Shown here piece after piece: positions 7,779 to 15,861 of a DNA stretch of 64,000 nucleotides (the first letter of the stretch is position 1; each line of letters begins with the position of its first letter). Position numbers and translations under genes: made by a program. The notes below the pieces were generated by a model. That model was not told where the DNA came from and ran no database searches. It saw only the letters and a list, made by a program, of their open reading frames with translations. Source of the stretch: Cohnella sp. SGD-V74 (GTDB lineage: Bacteria; Bacillota; Bacilli; Paenibacillales; Paenibacillaceae); NCBI RefSeq assembly GCF_003001675.1, contig NZ_PVYW01000024.1, positions 62,001 through 126,000 on the forward strand, in the 5' to 3' direction.

Positions 7779-9797
7779 CTATTCCGTACGATGAGACGCG
7801 AAACGCAGCATGACCGTCGCCGCCTCCGCTCTCGTGGTCGATTCATTCGGACGGAAGAAGTTGCCGCCCCTGCCCTTCATGAGGTCCAGCCGGTTCAATT
7901 CCTCGGCCGCGGCTTTCGCCCACGCCGGAATGTCGCGATCATCCGTGAAAGGCGTCGCCGATTCCTCGGACAGCGATAGCTGTGACGCTCGCGCCAGCAT
8001 AACGGCGATCTCGGCGCGCGAAACGTTCGCGTTCGGCCGGAACGATCCGTCCGCGTAGCCAGATACGATTCCGGCTTGCGACGCCTGAGCAATCGCCTTC
8101 CTCGCCCATTCTCCGATCGCGGCGGCATCCGTAAACCCGGATTCCGCAGCTTCGTCCGCCGCCGGCGTTCCGAGCGCGTTCATCAGCATGACCGCGAATT
8201 CTGCCCGGCTCACGGCGGCGTTCGGCCGGAACGATCCGTTCGCATATCCCGATACGAGACCTTTCCCGGCCGCCTCCAGGATGGCGCCCTCCGCCCAGTG
8301 TCCGTCGATGTCGCTGAACTTAGGTTTCACGGGCTTCCGCTCCGAACCTACCGCAAACACCGCGAATCTCGTAAAATGGTCCACCTGGACCGAGAGGAGG
8401 CCGTCGTCCGCCGCGCCGCCGATTTCCACCCATTGCGCCGACGCTTCGTCGTAATAGAATACGACGGGCTTCTGACCTTCCGCCAATCGAGCAGATTCGT
8501 AAGCCAGCTTTAATGTGACCGGCCTCTTGAAGTTCTCGGGAACGTTTTTCGTGATTTCGAAGATCGAACTGAGCAAACGCTCTTTGTCGAATAGAAGCTT
8601 GCCGGTGTCCAGCACTTCTTCGATGACGAGGGTCAGTTCCCGCTCCGCGGCGCCGGCCGGAACCGATACGCGAACCGCCTCGCCGAGACTCAGCAGCCCC
8701 TCTCTCCCGGCGGGAATCGTCAAACGGCCGTTCGTGGAACTCAAAGGTCCGTCGTCATGCGACGCCGGACCTGAGCCTCCGCCATAGGAAGAAGATCCGG
8801 CCGCTCCTCGCCTTACCGTCACCGTGTAGGTTTTAGCGTCTCCGATTAGCGGCGTCACGTCGATTCGGATCGGGTTGCTTCCCACGTTCAGACCGATTGC
8901 TTCGCTGGCTTGTCCGCTGGAGACTCCGGTTCCGTTCACCGTCAACAAGGCATGGACGTCATATACGCTCGCCGTGACCGATAAGCTGGACACTCCATAG
9001 GCCACATCGACTGCGTAGGACGTGATCGCAGGGTCGAATTCCGGGAAGAGAGAACCTTCCGACAACGATAATGCGCTTAATTCCGCATGACCGCTCGTCA
9101 CGATCGGAATCGGAGTCGGTCCCGAGTACAGGACGACCGGAATCGCGGAAAGATCCGGCTCGTTGCTATCGATCAAGCTCGACATCATCGTGAACGTGAC
9201 GAGACCCTTATCCGTGAAGCTGGACATCGCCCTGCTCAACATTTGGCCATTATGCCGGGGCTCGTTGTCGTAAAACGTCACTTGCTCCGAGGTTTCGATG
9301 TAAATTTCGGTTCGGTCGTCCACCGGCTCCCTGTTATTCCCGTAAACTGCATAAGTTACGCTCACAAATCCCGGTTTATTCAGGTCCGCGACCGGTCGGC
9401 CCGCCTGAACGGCCGCGACCGGCTTGGCCCGGGGCTTGCTCTCGGCGATCTCCGAGAGATAGACCTTGGAGCTGTTATACACATCCTCGTATTCAAACCG
9501 GGGAACCCAACTGACCCCTGTCGCGGAGTCGTGAACGAACCCTCCGATCATCTGTTTATGTTCGGGATTCATAATGGAGAATGAAGCTTGTCCGGCCTGA
9601 TTGTCCGAAGTAAGCGGCGGCGTGCCGTCTTGCAAACGCAAATAAAGCCGTTCATTGGCCTGCAGCGTATGGCCTTCAATTTCGAATTGGAGTTCTCCCA
9701 TCGTATGGATGCACCCGCTGACCGCAGCCGCAATGAATAACAGAACGATCGACAAACTTAGCTTCCTTCCGATAACGAACCTTTTACTTAAGTTCAC
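7779..9797 (-). CDS. SLH-domain lipoprotein with cadherin-like domain
   Basis: A GTG start at 9797 is chosen because AGGAG lies about ten bases upstream, whereas the in-frame ATG codons at 9845 and 9857 have no ribosome binding site. The product then begins KRFVIGRKLSLSIVLLFIAAAVSGC, a lipoprotein signal with lipobox AVSG-C. Further on lie a cadherin-like beta-sandwich (LSALSLSEGSLFPEFDPA, about residues 260-350), a Ser/Gly linker, a ZU5/stalk-like domain and three SLH repeats with VSRAEFA, VSRAEIA and TTRAEAA. Dual lipid and SLH anchoring is uncommon. The last part parallels the 665-4540 protein, indicating shared ancestry of domains. No enzymatic motif was seen. Confidence 0.85.
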   Translation of the reverse strand: MNLSKRFVIGRKLSLSIVLLFIAAAVSGCIHTMGELQFEIEGHTLQANERLYLRLQDGTPPLTSDNQAGQASFSIMNPEHKQMIGGFVHDSATGVSWVPRFEYEDVYNSSKVYLSEIAESKPRAKPVAAVQAGRPVADLNKPGFVSVTYAVYGNNREPVDDRTEIYIETSEQVTFYDNEPRHNGQMLSRAMSSFTDKGLVTFTMMSSLIDSNEPDLSAIPVVLYSGPTPIPIVTSGHAELSALSLSEGSLFPEFDPAITSYAVDVAYGVSSLSVTASVYDVHALLTVNGTGVSSGQASEAIGLNVGSNPIRIDVTPLIGDAKTYTVTVRRGAAGSSSYGGGSGPASHDDGPLSSTNGRLTIPAGREGLLSLGEAVRVSVPAGAAERELTLVIEEVLDTGKLLFDKERLLSSIFEITKNVPENFKRPVTLKLAYESARLAEGQKPVVFYYDEASAQWVEIGGAADDGLLSVQVDHFTRFAVFAVGSERKPVKPKFSDIDGHWAEGAILEAAGKGLVSGYANGSFRPNAAVSRAEFAVMLMNALGTPAADEAAESGFTDAAAIGEWARKAIAQASQAGIVSGYADGSFRPNANVSRAEIAVMLARASQLSLSEESATPFTDDRDIPAWAKAAAEELNRLDLMKGRGGNFFRPNESTTRAEAATVMLRFASHRTE

Positions 9798-10161
9798 TTG
9801 TTCTCTTCTCCTTCTGCTTTTGACTGAACGCGTAACCTCAAGCATAACGCTCGCCAATGACAGAAGAATGATGGAATCGGAGAGCGCCGTCTTCGCCGTT
9901 GCGATTCATCATGCGACAGGTCGGCGTAAACGGAAGCAAATACGAAGCGATTCGCGAAAAACTAAGATTGCACCGTCCCCGAGTCACATGTTCGTTCTAT
10001 TTGCCCTTCTATCCTCATTTCTCCCGATTTGTCTGCGATAGCTTTCTTGCCAAGCGTGATATAATCTCCATAGTTTGCTTAAATCGGGAGGGAGCCCTTC
10101 CTCGGCTCTCCGACACCTTGAGATGCGAACTCACCTACAACCTACAAAAGCCGGTGATGGA
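9798..10161. other. 364-bp divergent intergenic region
   Basis: This gap separates the minus-strand SLH lipoprotein from the plus-strand ABC exporter. It holds an extended -10 promoter for the exporter at 10057-10065 and a GC-rich leader of about 90 bases before the ATG. Short reading frames cross it, but none has a good ribosome binding site or recognisable product. No promoter for the lipoprotein could be assigned with confidence. Confidence 0.5.
10057..10065 (+). promoter_or_regulatory. Extended -10 promoter of the ABC exporter operon
   Basis: The sequence TGATATAAT is a consensus TGn-TATAAT extended -10 element. The -35 position holds only a weak match (GATAGC at 17 bases), as is usual for extended -10 promoters. 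Transcription would begin near 10072, giving a leader of about 90 bases. Confidence 0.5.
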
Positions 10162-11937
10162 ATGTTTCAGCTTAAATGGCTATGGCACAATTTGAAAGGA
10201 GATCGGGTACGCTACGTTCTCGCCCTATTGCTCTCGGTCGTCGGCTCCTCGCTCACGATCGTGAACCCGTACATCGGCCAGCTCATCGTCGATACGTTCA
10301 TCACAGGGGCAGATGCGGCGCAGAAACTGACGGATGAGCGGGCGCTGCTCATCGGGTTGTGCTTTGGCATGATCGGCTTTTCCCTGCTGCGTACGGGCAT
10401 GGCTTATTTCACGACTCTGATGTACGAGCGCGCTTCGCAGAACATGCTCTACCGCATCCGAATTTACCTGTACAACAAAATTCAAGGCCAGGACATGCAC
10501 TATTACGACCGCCATCGCACAGGCGACCTCATGACCAGAATGACGGGCGACCTCGATATGGTTCGGCATACGGTGGCCTGGATTTTCAAAACGATCATCG
10601 AATCGTTAACGGTATTCATCGCTGCGGTCGCCTATTTCTTCTATATCGACGTGGCGCTGACCTGGTGGCTGCTGCTGCTGTCCCCGCCGATTTTTATCGT
10701 AACCTTTCTGTTCGCCAGACGCGTTCGCCCTATGTACACCGATCTCCGGGAGCGTCTGTCGCAGTTGAATACGACCACTCAGGAGAACATTGCGGGCAAT
10801 CGCGTCGTTAAGGCGTTCGCAAGAGAAGAGTACGAGGTCGAGAAATTCAACGAAAAAAACGTCAACTACGCCAAGGCGAACAAAGCCGCGGCTATGGTGT
10901 GGCTCGATTATTTTCCGTATCTGGAAACGTTGGCCCAAGGCTTCATCGTTATTCTGATGATCGTCGGGGGACTGTTCGTCATGGACGGACGCATTACCTT
11001 CGGGGAGTTCTCCGCCTTCTCTGCGCTGATCTGGGGGCTGTCCAACCCGATGCGCAACATCGGCATCATCATTAACGATATTCAGCGCTTCTTCGCCAGC
11101 CTGAACAAAATCGTCGAAGTCTACTACGCCCAGCCGAAAATCGTCAACGAGCATAAGCGCGGCGCAAAGCGGCGTTACGAGGGTCGCGTGCAATTCGATC
11201 AAGTGAGCTTCAAGTACGACAATGCGATGGTGTTGGAAAATATCAGCTTCACGGTCGAGCCTGGGGAGACGATCGCCATTATGGGCGCCACAGGTTCGGG
11301 AAAAACGACGCTGATCAGCCTGATCCCCCGCTTCTATGACGTCGCGAAGGGACGCGTTCTGGTCGACGGGACCGATGTGCGCGAGCTGGAGCTGGATGAG
11401 CTGCGCGGCAACATCGGCGTAGCGACGCAGGATGTTCTGCTGTTCTCCGACACGATCGACGGCAATATCGCCTTCGGCAATCCGGACATGCCGGAGGAGG
11501 ATGTGGAGAAGTTCGCCCGTCTGGCCGCCGCGCACGACTTCATCCGCAAAATGCCGGAAGGCTACAATACGATCGTCGGAGAACGCGGCGTCGGTCTGTC
11601 GGGCGGACAGAAGCAGCGTATCGCTCTGGCGCGGGCGATGGCTGTGCAGCCGCCGATTCTCATTCTCGACGATACGACTTCGGCGGTGGATCTGGAGACG
11701 GAGGAGCATATTCAGAAGAGCTTGCGCGAGCTGGACTATTCCTGCACGAAAATCATCATCGCGCAGCGCGTATCCACGACGGCGCAGGCCGACCGCATCC
11801 TCATTCTGGATAACGGACGCGTAATCGAAGAAGGAACCCATGCGGAGCTGCTTGCCAAGCGGGGCTATTATTACGAAGTATTCATGCTGCAGAACGAAGG
11901 CATCGGAAGGCAGGCGACCGCGAATGGCCAGAAATAA
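10162..11937 (+). CDS. ABC exporter half-transporter with degenerate ATPase site (BmrC/YheI-like)
   Basis: The start at 10162 has GGTGAT just upstream and gives MFQLKWLWHNLKGDRVRYVL. There are six membrane segments in the first 310 residues, then a nucleotide-binding domain with Walker A GATGSGKTT, signature LSGGQKQ and Walker B ILILDDTTSAVD. The residue after the Walker B Asp is Asp rather than the catalytic Glu, so its own site is expected to be non-hydrolytic. The next gene supplies the opposite pattern (intact Glu, altered signature), the hallmark of heterodimeric exporters such as BmrC/BmrD. The pair probably expels drugs or lipophilic peptides through the membrane; the substrate is not evident. 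Confidence 0.92.
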   Translation: MFQLKWLWHNLKGDRVRYVLALLLSVVGSSLTIVNPYIGQLIVDTFITGADAAQKLTDERALLIGLCFGMIGFSLLRTGMAYFTTLMYERASQNMLYRIRIYLYNKIQGQDMHYYDRHRTGDLMTRMTGDLDMVRHTVAWIFKTIIESLTVFIAAVAYFFYIDVALTWWLLLLSPPIFIVTFLFARRVRPMYTDLRERLSQLNTTTQENIAGNRVVKAFAREEYEVEKFNEKNVNYAKANKAAAMVWLDYFPYLETLAQGFIVILMIVGGLFVMDGRITFGEFSAFSALIWGLSNPMRNIGIIINDIQRFFASLNKIVEVYYAQPKIVNEHKRGAKRRYEGRVQFDQVSFKYDNAMVLENISFTVEPGETIAIMGATGSGKTTLISLIPRFYDVAKGRVLVDGTDVRELELDELRGNIGVATQDVLLFSDTIDGNIAFGNPDMPEEDVEKFARLAAAHDFIRKMPEGYNTIVGERGVGLSGGQKQRIALARAMAVQPPILILDDTTSAVDLETEEHIQKSLRELDYSCTKIIIAQRVSTTAQADRILILDNGRVIEEGTHAELLAKRGYYYEVFMLQNEGIGRQATANGQK

Positions 11938-13699
11938 ATTCGACATCGACGAAGAACTGGAATCACCGTTTAATATTCGGCATTTCCGGCGTGCGCTCGT
12001 CTATATTAAACGGCAGAAGAATCCGATGATCGTCGCTTTCGTCATGAGCGCGCTGTCGGCCGGCATCGGGCTCTCCGCTCCACTCATTATTCAGCATGTC
12101 GTCGACGTTACGATTCCCGCCAAGGACAAGGCCGGCCTGGTCGGCTGGTCGCTGCTTGTTCTCGCTACCATTGTCGTCAGCGTCATTCTCGCCACCATCC
12201 GTTCGCGCATCATGACGCGCGTCGGCCAGGACATCATTTTCGAGATTCGCCACGATCTGTTTAAGCACTTGCAGAAGCTGCCGTTCCAATATTACGACGA
12301 TCGGCCGCAGGGCAAAATTCTCATCCGCGTCGTCAACTACGTCAACTCCGTCTCGGATGTGTTGTCCAACGGGATCATCAACTTTATACTTGAAATTATG
12401 AATCTGCTGTTTATCGCCGCCTTCATGTTTGCGGTGGATGCCCGGCTCTCGCTGATCATTCTAGGCGGACTGCCGATTTTCCTCGCCATTATCATGCTCA
12501 TCAAGACCAAGCAGCGTCGGGCCTGGCAGGCGATATCCAACAAAAGCTCCAACCTGAACGCCTATACGCAGGAGAGCATCAGCGGCATTCGCGTCACGCA
12601 AATCTTCACCCGCGAGGAGCGCAACGAAGGCCTGTTCACTCGCTTGTCCGGCAATGCCCGCCAAGCGTGGATGAAGGCGATGTATTTGAACTTCCTCGTG
12701 CCGTTCACAGTAGACAACCTGACGACGATCGTCACGACTGCGCTTTTCTTCGTCGGACTGCTGTGGATGGGACCGGCCGAGGTGACCTTCGGCGTCATTC
12801 TCGCCATGAGCGGCTATGCGGCGCGCTTCTGGCAGCCGATTCTGAACCTGTCGAACCTGTACAACAGCTTTATCAACGCGGTTGCCTACTTGGAGCGCAT
12901 CTTCGAGACGCTGGACGAACCGATCACCGTTAACGATGTTCCCGATGCGCGCGAGCTGCCGACGCTGCAAGGTCGGGTCACGTTTGACGACGTGACGTTC
13001 GCTTACGAGCCGGGACACAACATTTTGGAGCATCTGAGCTTCGATATTAAGCCCGGAGAAAGCGTCGCCCTTGTCGGCCCGACGGGTGCGGGTAAGACGA
13101 CGGTCGTCAACCTGATCTCCCGCTTCTATAATGTAACGGGGGGCCGGATTCTCGTCGACGGTCAAGATATCGCGGAGGTGACGCTGCAGTCGCTGCGCAG
13201 TCAGATGGGCATCATGCTGCAGGACAGCTTTATTTTCTCCGGTACGATTATGGACAATATCCGTTACGGCAAGCTCGACGCGACCGAGGAGGAAGTGATC
13301 GCCGCCGCCAAAACGGTGCGCGCCGACGAGTTTATTCGCGAGTTCGAGCGGGGCTATATGACGGAAGTCAACGAACGTGGATCGAAGCTGTCGCAGGGGC
13401 AGCGCCAGCTGATCTCGTTCGCCAGAACGCTGCTCGCCAATCCGCGCATTCTCATCCTGGACGAGGCGACTTCGTCCATCGATGCCCGGACGGAGCGTCT
13501 GCTTCAGCAAGGGTTGAACGAGCTGCTCAAAGGGAGAACGTCGTTCATCATCGCGCACCGTCTCTCCACGGTCAAGAACTGCGACCGCATTATGTACATC
13601 TCCGACAAAGGCGTCGCCGAGTCCGGTTCGCACGACGAGTTGCTCGCCTTGCGGGGCCGTTACTACAAACTGTACAGCGCTCAGAAGATGGAGGCATAA
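11924..13699 (+). CDS. ABC exporter half-transporter with intact catalytic Glu (BmrD/YheH-like)
   Basis: The ATG at 11924 lies inside the end of the upstream gene (14-base overlap), so translation is coupled and the two subunits are made together. After six membrane segments come Walker A GPTGAGKTT, the altered signature LSQGQRQ, Walker B ILILDEATSSID with catalytic Glu, and the H-loop IIAHRLST. The partner has a standard LSGGQ but lacks the Glu, so the dimer would have one active and one degenerate site. The product starts MARNKFDIDEELESPFNIRHF, 591 residues. In Bacillus this family is induced by translation-inhibiting antibiotics through a leader peptide; no convincing leader peptide is visible here. 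Confidence 0.92.
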   Translation: MARNKFDIDEELESPFNIRHFRRALVYIKRQKNPMIVAFVMSALSAGIGLSAPLIIQHVVDVTIPAKDKAGLVGWSLLVLATIVVSVILATIRSRIMTRVGQDIIFEIRHDLFKHLQKLPFQYYDDRPQGKILIRVVNYVNSVSDVLSNGIINFILEIMNLLFIAAFMFAVDARLSLIILGGLPIFLAIIMLIKTKQRRAWQAISNKSSNLNAYTQESISGIRVTQIFTREERNEGLFTRLSGNARQAWMKAMYLNFLVPFTVDNLTTIVTTALFFVGLLWMGPAEVTFGVILAMSGYAARFWQPILNLSNLYNSFINAVAYLERIFETLDEPITVNDVPDARELPTLQGRVTFDDVTFAYEPGHNILEHLSFDIKPGESVALVGPTGAGKTTVVNLISRFYNVTGGRILVDGQDIAEVTLQSLRSQMGIMLQDSFIFSGTIMDNIRYGKLDATEEEVIAAAKTVRADEFIREFERGYMTEVNERGSKLSQGQRQLISFARTLLANPRILILDEATSSIDARTERLLQQGLNELLKGRTSFIIAHRLSTVKNCDRIMYISDKGVAESGSHDELLALRGRYYKLYSAQKMEA

Positions 13700-13711
13700 A
13701 GGGCCATAGCT

Positions 13712-13931
13712 AAGGGGCTGTCCCATAAATACAAAGAGTCGTACCGAACGATGATCGATGGAATGGTGTAAGTCGCATCTATCTCCTTCCGATGCTATAC
13801 GATCCTGAAATTTGAACTGATTAACCCGTGATAGGGTCATTTCAGGAACGTATGAGGCAGTCTCCAGGAGATAGATGCTTCTTCTTTTCCATCGATCCTC
13901 TTGTACGCCTTTACTTATGGAACAGCCCCTT
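13712..13931. repeat. Palindromic repeat element, copy A (MITE-like)
   Basis: This 220-bp element is bounded by imperfect terminal inverted repeats (AAGGGGCTGTCCCATAAA and the complement of TTATGGAACAGCCCCTT). Inside are nested inverted repeats: ATCTATCTCC against GGAGATAGAT, TCCTGAAAT against ATTTCAGGA, and ACCC against GGGT at the centre. The same order of motifs occurs, in the opposite orientation, at 49671-49861, and shorter relatives lie at 36247-36329 and 58655-58947. It has no coding capacity and fills the gap between the exporter operon and the rhamnoside operon. It resembles a non-autonomous mobile palindrome; target-site duplications could not be defined. Confidence 0.75.
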
Positions 13932-13979
13932 CGCAATCCCTATGCCAGGATAACGGACAGAGGACGAAATCGCGGCGAG

Positions 13980-14855
13980 CTAAAGCTCGGCGACAAATCG
14001 GTTCGTCAGCGAGCCCAGCTTCTCGATCTCGATCGTCACTTCGTCGCCCGGCTGCAAGTACACTTGCCGCTCCGGAGGCAGTCCGAGCACAACGCCTTCC
14101 GGTGTACCCGTCAAAATCACATCCCCGGGAACCAGCGTCATATGCCGGGAAATGTAGCTGACGATCTCGTCGACATAGAAAATCATGTCGGACGTATTGG
14201 AGCTTTGGCGGACTTCCCCGTTCACGATCGCGCGGATCGCCAACGCGTTCGGATTCCCGACTTCGTCCGCCGTCACCAGGTACGGCCCGAGCGGACTGAA
14301 GTCGTCGCACGTCTTGCCAAGCAGCCACTGATGGGTGCGAAGCTGCAGATCGCGCGCGGACAAATCGTTCACGCAAGCATAGCCGAATACGTGTTCAAGA
14401 GCGCTTTCCTTGGCGACATTCTTCGCTCTCTTGCCGATCACGACGGCCAATTCCGCTTCGTAGTCCAGCTTACGGGTGACTTCGGGCACGACGATCGGCT
14501 TCAAGTGTCCGGTCAGCGTGTTGTTGAACTTGTTGAACAGAATCGGATACTCCGGAATCGGCGCGTTCGTCTCTTCCGCGTGCTTGCGGTAGTTCAGACC
14601 GACGCAGATGATTTTGTTCGGCCGCGTGACGCATGGCCCCCACTCCAGAGCCGATTCGTCCAGCACGTATTTTGACGAAGCCGACAAGTCCAATCCCCCG
14701 ATCGCCCGCTCCAGCTCCGCCGCTTTTTCCGCGCCGCCTTCAATGACTTCCATAACGTCGCAAGTCAACCCGGCCCCAGCCAGGTCTACGACGCCGGCGT
14801 CCGTTTTCACGCCAAGCTGCTGTCTTCCGTTTCTGATGAACGTTAACAGTTTCAT
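13980..14855 (-). CDS. Fumarylacetoacetate hydrolase (FAH) family protein
   Basis: The 291-residue product starts MKLLTFIRNGRQQLGV with GGAGGACGGGGAACT upstream. It shows the FAH fold core: KIICVGLNYRKHAEE, metal-ligand region DYEAELAVVIG, NDLSARDLQ, GKTCDDFSPLGPYLV and LTGTPEGVVLGLPP. Members cleave or isomerise 2,4-diketo acids using Mg or Mn. Being last gene of an operon with a GH78 rhamnosidase and an SDR, it may be the 2,4-diketo-3-deoxy-L-rhamnonate hydrolase (pyruvate plus L-lactate forming) of the non-phosphorylating rhamnose route. That specificity is inferred from context only; acylpyruvase or homoprotocatechuate-type isomerase activity is the alternative. Confidence 0.88.
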   Translation of the reverse strand: MKLLTFIRNGRQQLGVKTDAGVVDLAGAGLTCDVMEVIEGGAEKAAELERAIGGLDLSASSKYVLDESALEWGPCVTRPNKIICVGLNYRKHAEETNAPIPEYPILFNKFNNTLTGHLKPIVVPEVTRKLDYEAELAVVIGKRAKNVAKESALEHVFGYACVNDLSARDLQLRTHQWLLGKTCDDFSPLGPYLVTADEVGNPNALAIRAIVNGEVRQSSNTSDMIFYVDEIVSYISRHMTLVPGDVILTGTPEGVVLGLPPERQVYLQPGDEVTIEIEKLGSLTNRFVAEL

Positions 14856-14874
14856 AGTTCCCCGTCCTCCGTAT

Positions 14875-15813
14875 TCAATGTTGATTCTGCTGAGCAAATT
14901 GCTTGCGCAGCCAGTTGAGAGCCAAATCCACCCATACGCCGCAATCGGGGCGAATTTGTCCCTCGTGCTGGGCGGTCGACTCGTCGCACAGGGACAGGCC
15001 GTGCCCGCCGCTCTCAAAAACATGCAGTTCGAAGGGAACGCGCTGCCGCGCCAACGCGGACGCAAACATAAGCGCATGGCTTACGTCCGCGATTCGGTCA
15101 TCCGCCGTATGCCACAGAAAGGTAGGAGGAGTTTGCGGCGAGACGTAACGGACCGTGTTCTCCCGTTCCAATTGCTCCGCTGTCGGCTTGGCCGTTCCGA
15201 ACATAGCCCGATGGGCCAGCTCGCGCAATCTTCCGTAAGAAGCGCTAAGAGCGTCTCCCCCGTCCTGTATCGCAAAGTCCGCCGGCGCGTATCCCAAGAT
15301 CAGCGCATTCGGCTTGAGCAGCATGCCGTCTTGTCGGAACGTATCCCTCCACCGTTCAGCGTGCCAGTGCACGCCCAGGCTTGCCGCCAAATGACCGCCC
15401 GCCGAAAAACCGCAAACGGCGATTCGATCCGGATCGACCCGCCAACGCTTCGCATGTTCCCGGATGAGCAGCATCGCTCTGGCCAGATCGAACAGAGGAC
15501 GAGGCAGGACCGGCTCCTCGTCCTCTTCCGAAGATTCCGCCAGATTCGCCAACCCGAGCACGAACTCGTCCTTGTTCCGGTAGCGTGTCGTGTAGTGAAG
15601 AACGAAAGCCCGATATCCACGCTCGGCAAATCTTAACGCCACAGGTTTTCCTTCGCGTTCAGACGCGAAGAGATAGGCCCCGCCGGGGCAGACGACGACA
15701 GCGGGGCCGCTCCTCCCATTATCGCCGGACGCGAGATCGTCCTCATCCGGCAAATAGATTTCTAGATAGGCGTGGCCGGCATCCTGCCACAACTTAAGTC
15801 GCTCTACTCGCAT
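14875..15813 (-). CDS. Alpha/beta-hydrolase esterase (Aes/xylan-esterase type)
   Basis: This is a 312-residue cytoplasmic protein without a signal peptide. Visible features are the oxyanion strand VVVCPGGAYLF, the nucleophile elbow GFSAGG (Ser137), the acid loop HTADDRIAD and the catalytic His in SGGHGLSL, all in the order expected of acetyl-esterase alpha/beta-hydrolases. It lies between the rhamnosidase and the FAH-family gene with short gaps, so it belongs to the same operon. It probably deacetylates imported oligosaccharides such as acetylated pectic or rhamnose-containing fragments; the acetyl preference is inferred. Confidence 0.87.
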   Translation of the reverse strand: MRVERLKLWQDAGHAYLEIYLPDEDDLASGDNGRSGPAVVVCPGGAYLFASEREGKPVALRFAERGYRAFVLHYTTRYRNKDEFVLGLANLAESSEEDEEPVLPRPLFDLARAMLLIREHAKRWRVDPDRIAVCGFSAGGHLAASLGVHWHAERWRDTFRQDGMLLKPNALILGYAPADFAIQDGGDALSASYGRLRELAHRAMFGTAKPTAEQLERENTVRYVSPQTPPTFLWHTADDRIADVSHALMFASALARQRVPFELHVFESGGHGLSLCDESTAQHEGQIRPDCGVWVDLALNWLRKQFAQQNQH

Positions 15814-15861
15814 GGCCTCTTTTATCCCTCCGCCGAAACGTCGCGCTTTAAGCCCCTGCCG

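Noticed and set aside
10075..10161. Upstream TTG start extending the first exporter subunit by 29 residues, or a leader peptide
   Set aside because: No ribosome binding site precedes it, the added residues lack family resemblance, and the frame runs straight into the exporter gene.
10606..11946. 446-codon open frame opposite the first ABC exporter subunit
   Set aside because: Same reasons: mirror of a conserved ATPase domain, no motif, no ribosome binding site.
12461..13936. 491-codon open frame on the minus strand opposite the second ABC exporter subunit
   Set aside because: It lies antisense to an unmistakable exporter gene, has Arg/His/Gln-rich shadow composition and no recognisable domain. 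Long antisense frames are common in this GC-rich DNA.
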